Notes: generated from the letters alone by a model not told the origin. Counted from the first letter of the stretch, positions 1 to 6,225 are shown. The stretch: 7,074 nucleotides of DNA from JBEKHI01 sp050012355 (GCA_050012355.1 JBEKHI010000416.1:1-7074), one strand, 5' to 3'. Numbers and translations: made by a program.

Positions 1-17
1 GACGTACGGTGTAAAAC

Positions 18-758
18 ATGCCGGACATCAACCGCTTTACCCGGGAGCTCTTCACACCGCTTCCGTCCCGCTACGACCGGCTGGCCGAGTTTCTTTCTTT
101 TGGCCAAAACGGGCGGTGGCGACGGGCCATGGTCTCACACGCTGTTAACGGCGAGCAGAGCCGCGACGGCGGAAAACAGCGCGTGATCGATGTCGCGTCG
201 GGCACCGCTGGCGTGGCGATCGCGCTGGCACGCGGCCTGCCGGACACCGCGGTTATCGGGGTGGACCTGACCGAGGCGATGCTCCGCACCGGGGCCACCA
301 ACCTCGACGCTGCGAAGCTCGATGGGCAGGTACGGCTGGTGGCGGGCCGGGCGGAGCGGCTGCCGTTCCCCGACGCGAGCTTCGACGCGCTGACGTTTAC
401 CTACCTGCTGCGCTACACCGATGATCCGGCGGCGACGCTGGCGGAACTCGCGCGAGTCGTGCGGCCCGGCGGGACGATGGCGTCGCTTGAGTTCTGCGTG
501 CCGCCGCGCCCGTGGTGGCGTTTCTGGTGGGTCGGTTACACCCGGCTGGTGCTTCCGGTCGCCGGGCTGGTGACCGGCGGACCCGCCTGGTGGCGGGTCG
601 GGCGGTTCCTCGGGCCGTCGATCTCCGGGCACTATCAGCGCTACCCGGTGGACTGGACGGTGCGGGCCTGGGAAAGCGCCGGGTTTACCGATGTGGGTAC
701 CCGCGTGATGTCGCTCGGCGGCGGGCTCGTCATGTGGGGAACGCGAGCCGGTGGGTGA
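18..758 (+). CDS. UbiE/MenG-like class I SAM-dependent methyltransferase
   Basis: This 246-residue protein probably transfers a methyl group from S-adenosylmethionine to a quinone or related lipid ring; the nearest known role is demethylmenaquinone C-methylation at the membrane. Visible motifs: an N-terminal YDRL...SFGQNGRWRR stretch (residues 19-36) like the UbiE entry region; the SAM-binding glycine loop VIDVASGTAG (56-65); acidic motif II GVDLTEAML (81-89); the RAERLPFPDASFDALT block (111-126); and RVVRPGGTMASLEF (146-159), the UbiE signature region. Length is close to the usual 230-250. The ATG at 18 is chosen because it keeps the family N-terminus; no clear Shine-Dalgarno is visible in the 17 bases before it, and those bases hold nothing else assignable. 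It overlaps the next gene by 8 bp, suggesting one operon. It may be a MenG paralogue rather than the menaquinone enzyme itself, so no symbol is given. Confidence 0.88.
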   Translation: MPDINRFTRELFTPLPSRYDRLAEFLSFGQNGRWRRAMVSHAVNGEQSRDGGKQRVIDVASGTAGVAIALARGLPDTAVIGVDLTEAMLRTGATNLDAAKLDGQVRLVAGRAERLPFPDASFDALTFTYLLRYTDDPAATLAELARVVRPGGTMASLEFCVPPRPWWRFWWVGYTRLVLPVAGLVTGGPAWWRVGRFLGPSISGHYQRYPVDWTVRAWESAGFTDVGTRVMSLGGGLVMWGTRAGG

Positions 759-1506
759 CGACACGGCGGAGGCCGACGGTCAAGCCGGACGCCCGGCGTT
801 CTACGCCGCGAAACAGGGCGGGTGGCGGGACTGGTGGACCCTGCTGCATCCGCCGTACACCGCGTGGCACCTTTCGTACTGCGTCATCGGCGCCTCGCTG
901 GTGCCGCACATATACCTGAGCCGCCTGCTGGCCACGGTCGCCGCGTTCTTCCTCGCCGTCGGGGTGGCCGCGCACGCGCTCGACGAACTGCATGGCCGGC
1001 CGCTCGGCACCGCTATCCCGTCCTGGGCGCTGATCGCGGTCACCGTCGCCGGGCTCGCGGGAGCGCTGGTGCTCGGGGTGTTCGGCGTGCTGCGGGCCGG
1101 ACTCATCCTGGTGCCGTTCATGATCATCGGGCCGGCGCTCGTCATTGCCTACAATGCGGAACTGTTCGGCGGGATCGTGCACACCGATCTCGGGTTCGCC
1201 ACCGCGTGGGGCGCGTTCCCCGCGCTCACCGGTTACGTCGCTCAGGACGGGACAGTGTCGGCCGCCGCGATCATCGCCGCGGCGGGCGCGCTAGCGCTGT
1301 CCGCCGCGCAGCGCCGGCTGTCCACACCCGCCCGTACCCTGCGCCGTCGTGTCATCTCGGTCGACGGGACGATCACCTTCCTCGACGGACAAACGATCCC
1401 GATCACTTCGGCGCTGCTGCTCACTCCGATAGAGCGCGCGCTGCGCGCATCTTCCTGGGCGATCGTGCTGCTCGCCGCCGCACTAGCGGTCGCCCGGCTC
1501 GAGTAA
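751..1506 (+). CDS. Multi-pass membrane protein, divergent UbiA-type prenyltransferase (putative)
   Basis: This 251-residue protein has a soluble N-terminus (about 1-35) and about six or seven hydrophobic segments (roughly 40-53, 56-75, 91-113, 115-135, 150-163, 169-185, 234-249). Two places recall UbiA-family prenyltransferases. AHALDELHGRPL (74-85) lies at the end of the second hydrophobic segment, where UbiA enzymes carry the first Asp-rich NDxxDxxxD motif. The block from AYNAELFGG (133-141) through WGAFPALTGY (153-162) resembles the conserved middle of MenA/UbiA. The canonical Asp pattern is incomplete (D78 is present, most others are missing), and the C-terminal third, with its basic stretch RRLSTPARTLRRR (188-200), is not typical. 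The GTG at 751 overlaps the methyltransferase stop, with a weak GGGGA at 736-740, so translation is probably coupled. The pairing with a UbiE-like enzyme supports a quinone or isoprenoid role by inference only. It could instead be a membrane protein of unrelated function. Confidence 0.82.
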   Translation: MGDDTAEADGQAGRPAFYAAKQGGWRDWWTLLHPPYTAWHLSYCVIGASLVPHIYLSRLLATVAAFFLAVGVAAHALDELHGRPLGTAIPSWALIAVTVAGLAGALVLGVFGVLRAGLILVPFMIIGPALVIAYNAELFGGIVHTDLGFATAWGAFPALTGYVAQDGTVSAAAIIAAAGALALSAAQRRLSTPARTLRRRVISVDGTITFLDGQTIPITSALLLTPIERALRASSWAIVLLAAALAVARLE

Positions 1507-1587
1507 TCCGGACACAAGCCAATAAAACACTCATAGGGGAAAGATCGGAAGTGGTACCTGTAACTATGGGTGTGGGGTCATAATTGG

Positions 1588-1632
1588 GCTGAGCGCAGCT
1601 TCCCCGGCAATGGCCAGCCGGGCGGGCTCAGC
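1588..1632 (+). promoter_or_regulatory. Nested stem-loop in the 5' leader
   Basis: An outer perfect 7-bp inverted repeat (GCTGAGC at 1588-1594, GCTCAGC at 1626-1632) encloses an inner perfect 6-bp one (CCCGGC at 1603-1608, GCCGGG at 1617-1622, 8-nt loop). It ends 15 bases before the AGGAG ribosome binding site. It could be a leader RNA structure, a terminator for the upstream operon, or chance in GC-rich DNA. It is not followed by a T-run. Confidence 0.4.
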
Positions 1633-1647
1633 GAGTACAAAAATGTC

Positions 1648-1652
1648 AGGAG
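1648..1652 (+). promoter_or_regulatory. Ribosome binding site of the phosphatase gene
   Basis: AGGAG lies 6 bases before the GTG at 1659, an ideal spacing. This fixes that GTG as the start. Confidence 0.8.
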
Positions 1653-1658
1653 CGGCCC

Positions 1659-3809
1659 GTGACTTCTGCCAAGAAGAAGGCACAACCGGTGCCGACGCCC
1701 GCCACGAGCCCGTCGGTGCGAAGCCTAGTTCTCGGCATCGATCATTCTGGTCGCATCGTCCAGCACGACCGCACCGCCCCGCAGGTGCTCGCCCGCCCAG
1801 TGGGCCAGGAGCTGCTCGGGATGCAGCTCGCGGATCTCGTGCAGGAAAACGGTCGCGGGACAGGCACTGTCGCCAACCTTCTCGAGGCGATCAAGGCGGA
1901 TCGAGAGGGCCGCGCGGTGCTGTCCATCGACACCGTACTGGAAGCGGCGGCCGAGGCCATCGTGACCGTGCGGCCGATGCGAGCCGAGGGCTCGGTGCTC
2001 GCCGCGCTGGCGACGCTGCAGATACCGGTCGCGACGGCGGAGCGGTTTGTTGACCCGGCGGTGATGCGCGACGCGCTGCTGCGCGACGCGTTCTCCTCAC
2101 TCGACGACACGCTGGACTTCGACCATCTGGCGAACCTGCTGATGGCCAAGCTGGTGCCGCACTACTGCAACGCGGCCGACCTGGTCATCCTGGAGTCGCT
2201 GGTCGGCGACGAGGAGCGCCCCGCCGAGGGGCCGGACGGCAGCTTCCCGCTACGGCGGCTGACCGTCAGGCACGACAGCATGGACCCGGCCTGGGAAGCG
2301 ACTTTCCCGGTCGGCGAGATCCTGCGGTACCCGGCGGCCTCACCGTTCGTGCGGTGCATCGAGTCCGGCCAGCCGGTGCTGGAGCAACTCAGCGCGGACG
2401 ACGCGAAAAAGCTCGCGCGCTCGTGGCGGCGACCGCCGGTGGCCAAGCTGCTGTCCGGCGCGTCCCTGATGCTGCTGCCGATGGTGGCCAAGGACACCGT
2501 GCTCGGCTTCTTCATGTGCGTCCGGCTGCCAGGGTTTCACCGGTTCTACCCCTACGACGCTCAGCTCGGCATGGAGTTCGCCTCCCGGGCCGCGATGTTC
2601 TTCGACAACGCGCGACGGTACAACCGGGAGCATGCCACCGCGCTCACGCTGCAGCGCTCGCTGCTGCCGACCGGGCTGACCTCGCCGTCGTCGGTCGAGG
2701 TGATGCACCGCTACCTTCCCGGCTCCAAGCTGGTCGAGGTGGGCGGCGACTGGTATGAGTCGATCGCGCTGCCCGGCGCCCGGGTGGCGCTGGTCGTCGG
2801 CGACGTCGCCGGGCACGGCGTGCGCGCCGCCGTCACCATGGGCCGGCTGCGGACCGCCATCCAGACGCTGGCCATGCTTGAGCTGCCGCCCGCCGAGTCG
2901 CTCCAGCAGCTCGACGATCTCATGCACATACTCGGCGAGCGGGAACCGCACTTCGCCACCTGCGCATATGCGGTCTACGACGCGGTCAGCGGCGAGTGCG
3001 AACTCGCCATCGCCGGACACCTGCCGCCGCTGCTGGTGCGGCCGGACGGGACGAATGAGCTGGTCGACGTGCCGCCCGCCCCGCCGCTCGGCATCGGCGA
3101 GGGACCACCGGAATCGCGCCGGTTCAAGGTCGAGGACGGCTCGCTGTTCATGCTGTACACCGACGGGCTGGTTGAATCCCGTGGCCGGGACATCAGCGAC
3201 GGGCTGGCACGGTTGCAGGACACCTTCGGTCCTGGCTCGCCCGAGCGGTCGCTCGAGGACCTGTGCAAGTCGGCGCTCGACGGCGTGTACGACGACCACC
3301 AGCGTGACGACATCGCGGTACTGATGGCCCGGCTGCACCGGATTCCCGCGGAGATGCGGGAGGTCTGGACGCTCACGCCCGAGGACACCTCGGTGGGACA
3401 GGCACGCAGGCTGATCGCCGGGCCGATGGAGCGCTGGGGCCTGTCCGATCTGCTGCCAGTCACCGAACTGCTGGTCTCCGAGCTGGTGACCAACGCGCTG
3501 CGGTACGCCAAGGGTGAGATCGGGCTCCGGCTGGTCCGCGAGGCAGGTGTGGTGTGCTGCGAGATACACGACTCCTCCCCCGCGCTGCCCCGCGTGCTGC
3601 AGGCAACTCGCGACGACGAGAACGGCCGCGGACTGCAGGTCGTGTCCCAGCTCTGCACTCGGTGGGGCGCGCGGCGCACCCACGCGGGCAAGGTCGTCTG
3701 GTGCGAGCAGGCCATCCCGGCCGGCACCAAGGTCACCGGCCGGATAGCCGGCTCCGTAGGCGTAGCCGCCGAGGAGCCCGTCCCCGTCCTAGCAGCAACC
3801 CGCCGCTAA
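1659..3809 (+). CDS. PAS-GAF-SpoIIE (PP2C) phosphatase fused to HATPase_c anti-sigma-type kinase
   Basis: This soluble 716-residue regulator probably controls an alternative sigma factor through an anti-sigma-factor antagonist (RsbV/SpoIIAA-like), joining phosphatase and kinase in one chain. In order: a PAS-like domain (about 22-122, starting LVLGIDHSGRIVQHD), a GAF-like sensor (about 150-318), a SpoIIE/PP2C phosphatase (about 325-558), and an RsbW-type ATPase (about 570-688). The PP2C metal-binding signatures are intact: GGDWYE (362-367), GDVAGHG (381-387), TDGL (501-504) and RDDIAV (549-554). The ATPase has its N-box ELLVSELVTNALRYA (603-617), a G1-like EIHDSS (635-640) and G2-like ENGRGL (654-659), so it may bind ATP. 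The GTG start is set by the AGGAG at 1648. No sigma or antagonist gene is adjacent, so the partner must be encoded elsewhere. The last 21 codons contain ATA, GTA, GTA, CTA, GCA and GCA, unlike the rest of the gene. The architecture is known in actinobacteria; the signal and target are not predictable. Confidence 0.95.
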   Translation: MTSAKKKAQPVPTPATSPSVRSLVLGIDHSGRIVQHDRTAPQVLARPVGQELLGMQLADLVQENGRGTGTVANLLEAIKADREGRAVLSIDTVLEAAAEAIVTVRPMRAEGSVLAALATLQIPVATAERFVDPAVMRDALLRDAFSSLDDTLDFDHLANLLMAKLVPHYCNAADLVILESLVGDEERPAEGPDGSFPLRRLTVRHDSMDPAWEATFPVGEILRYPAASPFVRCIESGQPVLEQLSADDAKKLARSWRRPPVAKLLSGASLMLLPMVAKDTVLGFFMCVRLPGFHRFYPYDAQLGMEFASRAAMFFDNARRYNREHATALTLQRSLLPTGLTSPSSVEVMHRYLPGSKLVEVGGDWYESIALPGARVALVVGDVAGHGVRAAVTMGRLRTAIQTLAMLELPPAESLQQLDDLMHILGEREPHFATCAYAVYDAVSGECELAIAGHLPPLLVRPDGTNELVDVPPAPPLGIGEGPPESRRFKVEDGSLFMLYTDGLVESRGRDISDGLARLQDTFGPGSPERSLEDLCKSALDGVYDDHQRDDIAVLMARLHRIPAEMREVWTLTPEDTSVGQARRLIAGPMERWGLSDLLPVTELLVSELVTNALRYAKGEIGLRLVREAGVVCCEIHDSSPALPRVLQATRDDENGRGLQVVSQLCTRWGARRTHAGKVVWCEQAIPAGTKVTGRIAGSVGVAAEEPVPVLAATRR

Positions 3810-3832
3810 CCCCGCAACCCGCCGCTAACCCC
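3795..3832 (+). repeat. Perfect 19-bp tandem duplication across the phosphatase stop codon
   Basis: GCAACCCGCCGCTAACCCC occurs at 3795-3813 and again, without a mismatch, at 3814-3832. The first copy encodes the last residues Ala-Thr-Arg-Arg and the TAA stop; the second lies just downstream. This looks like a recent slippage or unequal-crossover duplication that left the protein end unchanged. Confidence 0.93.
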
Positions 3833-3834
3833 GC

Positions 3835-3886
3835 GTGTCGATGTGACATCGACCGCGCTAGAACACGGTCGATGTCACATCGACAC
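3835..3886. terminator. Perfect 21-bp inverted repeat with palindromic arms (probable bidirectional terminator or REP-like element)
   Basis: The left arm at 3835-3855 is exactly complementary to the right arm at 3866-3886, with a 10-nt loop CGCTAGAACA. Each arm also contains a near-perfect palindrome of its own: TCGATGTGACATCGA at 3839-3853 and TCGATGTCACATCGA at 3868-3882, each 7+1+7. The element can therefore form either one long hairpin or two short ones, or a cruciform in DNA. It lies 26 bases after the phosphatase stop and between convergent genes, as expected of a shared terminator. No T-run follows on either strand; actinobacterial terminators often lack one. TGTCGATGTGACAT recurs at 7061-7074 after the mgtC-like gene, which favours a dispersed element. 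A protein-binding site is the alternative. Confidence 0.85.
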
Positions 3887-4005
3887 GGCTGGGAGCCGGG
3901 GGCGCGGGGTGCCGGCTGGGGGCCGGGGGGTGCGGGTGCCGGCTGGGGGCCGGGGTGCGGGGTGCCGGCTGGGGATGCGGGGGCTGGGGGCCGGGGTGCG
4001 GGGCC
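3887..4005 (+). repeat. G-rich imperfect tandem repeat, unit about 27 bp
   Basis: Units start with GGCTGGG(G/A)GCCGGG and end near GGGTGCC: 3887-3913 (27 bp), 3914-3940 (27 bp), 3941-3966 (26 bp), a short unit at 3967-3981, and 3982-4005 (24 bp). The + strand holds many runs of three to six G with short spacers, so G-quadruplexes are possible. Units two and three also contain a small CCGGC/GCCGG hairpin. The array begins directly after the 21-bp inverted repeat and stops 2 bases before the glmS stop codon. Apparent reading frames through it are low-complexity Gly/Arg/Ala and are not genes. Confidence 0.88.
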
Positions 4006-4007
4006 GC

Positions 4008-5813
4008 TTACTCGACCGTCACCGATTTGGCTAGGTTGCGGGGTTTGTCGATGTCGCGGCCTAGTTTGGCGGCGGCGTGGTAGGCCAGTAGCTGCAGCGG
4101 GATCGTCAGCAGGATGGGCTCTAGCTCTTTCTCGGTGCGCGGGACGCGGATCGTGGCGTCGGCTAGGCCTAGCGGGATGTTCGCACTGGTCACGGCGATG
4201 ACTGGGCCGCCTCTTGCCTTGATCTGCTCGATCGTGGAGACGTTCTTCGCGATCAGCTCATCGTTGGGGACGATCACCACGCTCGGCATATCGGAATTGA
4301 TCAGCGCCAGCGGGCCGTGCTTGAGCTCACCCGCCTGGTAGGCCTCCGCGTGGATGTAGGAGATCTCCTTGAGTTTCTGCGCGCCCTCGCGGGCCACCGG
4401 CCAGCCACGGGTCCGGCCGATGAAGAACATGTGTTCCGCGTCCGCGTAACTGGCGGCTACCTCGGAGATTGACGCACCGTCGTTATGGAGCAATGAAGAA
4501 ACCTGCTCGGGCAGGGCGCGCAGCCCTTGGACGATACGGTGACCGTCCGCGGCCGACAAATCCCTGACCCGGCCGAGCAACAGCGCGAGCAGGGCGAAGC
4601 TGACCGACATGTTGGTCAGCGCCTTGGTCGACGCGACCGCGACCTCGGGACCGGCATGCAGGAAGATGCCGCTGCCGCACTCCCGGCCGATCGCGCCGCC
4701 GACCACGTTCACCGCGCCGATGACCTGGCCGCCCTTACGCTTGAGCTCCTGGACGGCCATCAGCGTGTCGATCGTCTCGCCGGACTGGCTGACCGCGACG
4801 TAGAGCGTGTCCGGATCCACCACCGGGTTCCGGTACCTGAACTCGCTGGCCGGCTCCGCGTCGGCCGGTATCCGGGCAAGCTCCTCGACCAGCCCGGCCC
4901 CCATCTGGCCCGCGTAGTAGGCGCTGCCGCAGCCGAGGAACTTCACTTGGCGGATGCCGCGCAGCTGCCGCGCGTCCAGGTTGATCCCGCCGAGGCGCGC
5001 GGTGGCGAACCGGTCGTCGAGGCGGCCCTTGAGCGCGCGGCGCAGCGCGTCCGGCTGCTCGTGGATCTCCTTGGTCATGAAGTCGGTGTAGTTCTGCTTG
5101 TCGAAGTCGTCGGCGCTGGCGTCGACCGTGATCGGCGTCTTGGTGGTGGTGTAGTCGCCGGCGTGGATGGTCGCCACCTCGCCGTCATCCAGGTAGATGA
5201 CCTGCTTGGTGTAGCGGACCAGAGCGGCCACGTCGGAGGCGACGAACATCTCGCCGTCGCCGATGCCGAGCACGATGGGACTGCCGTTACGCGCGACGAC
5301 TAGCTGGTCGGGCTGCTTGAGGTCGAGGACCGCGAGGCCGTACGCGCCCTCCACCCTGGCGAGCGTCCGGCGCACCGCGTCCTCGAGGGTTGAATCTTCG
5401 GTGATCTCGGCGGCGATCATGTGCGCGAGCGCCTCGGTGTCGGTGTCAGTGACGAGCTTGGTGCCGTTCGCGACGAGCTGCGCACGGAGCTGCTCGGCGT
5501 TCTCGATGATCCCGTTGTGCACGATCGCGACCCGGTTGTTCGCGTCGGTGTGCGGGTGAGCGTTCACGTCGTTCGGCTCGCCGTGGGTGGCCCACCTGGT
5601 GTGCGCGATACCGATCGTCCCGCTCTTGGTCTTCTCGGAGACCTTGTCCCTGAGGTCCTGCACCCGGCCGCGGGTCTTCGTCACGTTGAGACGGCCACGG
5701 TGCACGACCGCCAGGCCAGCCGAGTCATATCCCCGGTACTCCAGCCGGTGCAGCCCCTCAAGCAGCACCGGAACCGCGTCGCGCCTGCCAACATAACCAA
5801 CAATCCCGCACAC
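4008..5813 (-). CDS. glmS: Glutamine--fructose-6-phosphate aminotransferase (isomerizing)
   Basis: GlmS converts fructose-6-phosphate and glutamine to glucosamine-6-phosphate and glutamate in the cytoplasm, the entry step to UDP-N-acetylglucosamine for peptidoglycan. The 601 residues match the usual 600-625. Start MCGIVGYVG places the catalytic Cys2 right after the initiator. The glutaminase domain (1 to about 220) shows HTRWATHG (71-78) and HNGIIEN (99-105). The first sugar isomerase (SIS) domain has GCGSAYYAG (294-302) and SQSGETIDT (342-350). The second SIS domain has AYQAGELKHGPLAL (491-504), and the chain ends with the family tail DKPRNLAKSVTVE (589-601). The GTG start at 5811-5813 is fixed by the need for Cys2 and by GGGAGGAG (5820-5827) 6 bases upstream. 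It probably shares a transcript with the 95-residue gene 41 bp upstream. The last 57 codons hold six rare CTA leucine codons, unlike the rest of the gene. Confidence 0.98.
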   Translation of the reverse strand: MCGIVGYVGRRDAVPVLLEGLHRLEYRGYDSAGLAVVHRGRLNVTKTRGRVQDLRDKVSEKTKSGTIGIAHTRWATHGEPNDVNAHPHTDANNRVAIVHNGIIENAEQLRAQLVANGTKLVTDTDTEALAHMIAAEITEDSTLEDAVRRTLARVEGAYGLAVLDLKQPDQLVVARNGSPIVLGIGDGEMFVASDVAALVRYTKQVIYLDDGEVATIHAGDYTTTKTPITVDASADDFDKQNYTDFMTKEIHEQPDALRRALKGRLDDRFATARLGGINLDARQLRGIRQVKFLGCGSAYYAGQMGAGLVEELARIPADAEPASEFRYRNPVVDPDTLYVAVSQSGETIDTLMAVQELKRKGGQVIGAVNVVGGAIGRECGSGIFLHAGPEVAVASTKALTNMSVSFALLALLLGRVRDLSAADGHRIVQGLRALPEQVSSLLHNDGASISEVAASYADAEHMFFIGRTRGWPVAREGAQKLKEISYIHAEAYQAGELKHGPLALINSDMPSVVIVPNDELIAKNVSTIEQIKARGGPVIAVTSANIPLGLADATIRVPRTEKELEPILLTIPLQLLAYHAAAKLGRDIDKPRNLAKSVTVE

Positions 5814-5819
5814 TCAGGT

Positions 5820-5827
5820 CTCCTCCC
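5820..5827 (-). promoter_or_regulatory. Ribosome binding site of glmS
   Basis: Read on the - strand this is GGGAGGAG, 6 bases before the GTG. It is the strongest Shine-Dalgarno in the window and fits a highly expressed cell-wall gene. The neighbouring hairpin at 5829-5848 ends just short of it and would leave it exposed. Confidence 0.85.
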
Positions 5828-5828
5828 G

Positions 5829-5848
5829 CCGGCGATGGGTATCGCCGG
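5829..5848 (-). promoter_or_regulatory. 8-bp hairpin in the spacer before glmS
   Basis: CCGGCGAT (5829-5836) pairs exactly with ATCGCCGG (5841-5848) around a 4-nt loop. It fills half of the 41-bp gap between the 95-residue gene and glmS. It could be a weak terminator or attenuator, an mRNA processing site, or a stabiliser of the glmS 5' end. There is no T-run after it, so read-through into glmS is likely. Confidence 0.55.
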
Positions 5849-5854
5849 GCACGG

Positions 5855-6142
5855 TCAGCCGTATTTGATGCGCCTAAGCTGGCGCTCGGTGAGCTCCGGG
5901 GCGGCGAAGCGGCGCGTCGCGAGCTCCGCTGTGATGGCCGGCCAGATCTCATCGTTCTTCCGCTGCTGACGGCGCAGCTCCTCGTGCCGCCGCCTGACGA
6001 ATTCCTCGACCGTCTCGCCGAAGTAGGCGGTGACGTCGGCGACGACCCGGGCGGCGGTCGCCTCCGGCAGGCCGGTGGTGGCGGCCACATGCCGCACGAG
6101 ATCCCACGGGATCGGGTCGGCCGGCCGGGTCTGGTTCGTCAT
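5855..6142 (-). CDS. Small conserved-looking protein of unknown function
   Basis: The 95-residue product is not recognised as a named family. It is charged and probably mostly helical. Its parts are a short N-terminus with PIPWDLVRHVAATTGLPE (10-27), a middle helix rich in Arg and Glu (FVRRRHEELRRQQRKNDEIW, 48-67), and a C-terminal block FAAPELTERQLRRIKYG (79-95) whose pattern looks conserved rather than random. There is no signal peptide, membrane segment or cysteine. Residues 15-45 could form a small helical bundle, and the basic helices could bind nucleic acid, but this is a guess. The ATG at 6140-6142 is the natural start although no clear Shine-Dalgarno precedes it. The gene ends 41 bp before glmS on the same strand, so co-transcription is likely. 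Codon usage is normal GC-biased, which supports a real gene. Confidence 0.75.
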   Translation of the reverse strand: MTNQTRPADPIPWDLVRHVAATTGLPEATAARVVADVTAYFGETVEEFVRRRHEELRRQQRKNDEIWPAITAELATRRFAAPELTERQLRRIKYG

Positions 6143-6180
6143 GGCGATTCATGCTGGCACGTCTCGGGCGTTTTAGGCAA

Positions 6181-6208
6181 ATTTCCTGCCCGGATTCGGG
6201 CAGGAAAT
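6181..6208. promoter_or_regulatory. Perfect 12-bp inverted repeat (operator or hairpin)
   Basis: ATTTCCTGCCCG (6181-6192) and its exact complement CGGGCAGGAAAT (6197-6208) flank a 4-nt spacer GATT. Its place between divergent starts, and the lack of a T-run on either side, fit a regulator-binding operator better than a terminator. GGCA at 6176-6179 could pair with TGCC at 6208-6211 and lengthen the stem past a bulge. Confidence 0.7.
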
Positions 6209-6225
6209 GCCGAGTTACCTCGGCA
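6208..6225. promoter_or_regulatory. 7-bp hairpin next to the 12-bp inverted repeat
   Basis: TGCCGAG (6208-6214) and CTCGGCA (6219-6225) are exact complements around TTAC. The left arm shares one base with the preceding 12-bp repeat and competes with its possible extension, so the two structures may be alternatives in an RNA. Confidence 0.5.

Larger units (their letters stand above)
1507..1658 (+). promoter_or_regulatory. Intergenic leader of the phosphatase gene with possible -10 box
   Basis: This 152-bp gap is noticeably more AT-rich than the flanking genes in its first 80 bases. It holds no ORF worth calling and must contain the 3' end of the upstream operon and probably a promoter for the phosphatase gene. 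CATAAT at 1579-1584 is the best -10-like hexamer, but no convincing -35 hexamer lies 16-19 bases before it, so the promoter is only a suggestion. No clear terminator follows the stop at 1506. Confidence 0.3.

Noticed and set aside
2340..3683. Long - strand open frame opposite the phosphatase gene
   Set aside because: The + strand carries intact SpoIIE and HATPase motifs; the antisense translation is His/Arg/Gln-rich with no domain, a usual side effect of high-GC coding DNA.
3795..4005. CRISPR array or insertion-sequence end
   Set aside because: Units are directly adjacent without unique spacers, there is no cas or transposase gene, and no target-site duplication is seen.
3843..4201. Open frames on the + strand through the G-rich array
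   Set aside because: They encode Gly/Arg/Ala/Pro-rich low-complexity translations produced by the tandem repeat, have no ribosome binding site, and run into the antisense of glmS.
4527..5303. Long + strand open frame opposite glmS
   Set aside because: It is the antisense shadow of a clear GlmS; its translation is Asp/Val/Arg-rich and without motifs.
5814..5854. glmS ribozyme upstream of glmS
   Set aside because: The spacer is only 41 bases, far too short for the known ribozyme of about 150 nt, and the known examples are mainly in Firmicutes.
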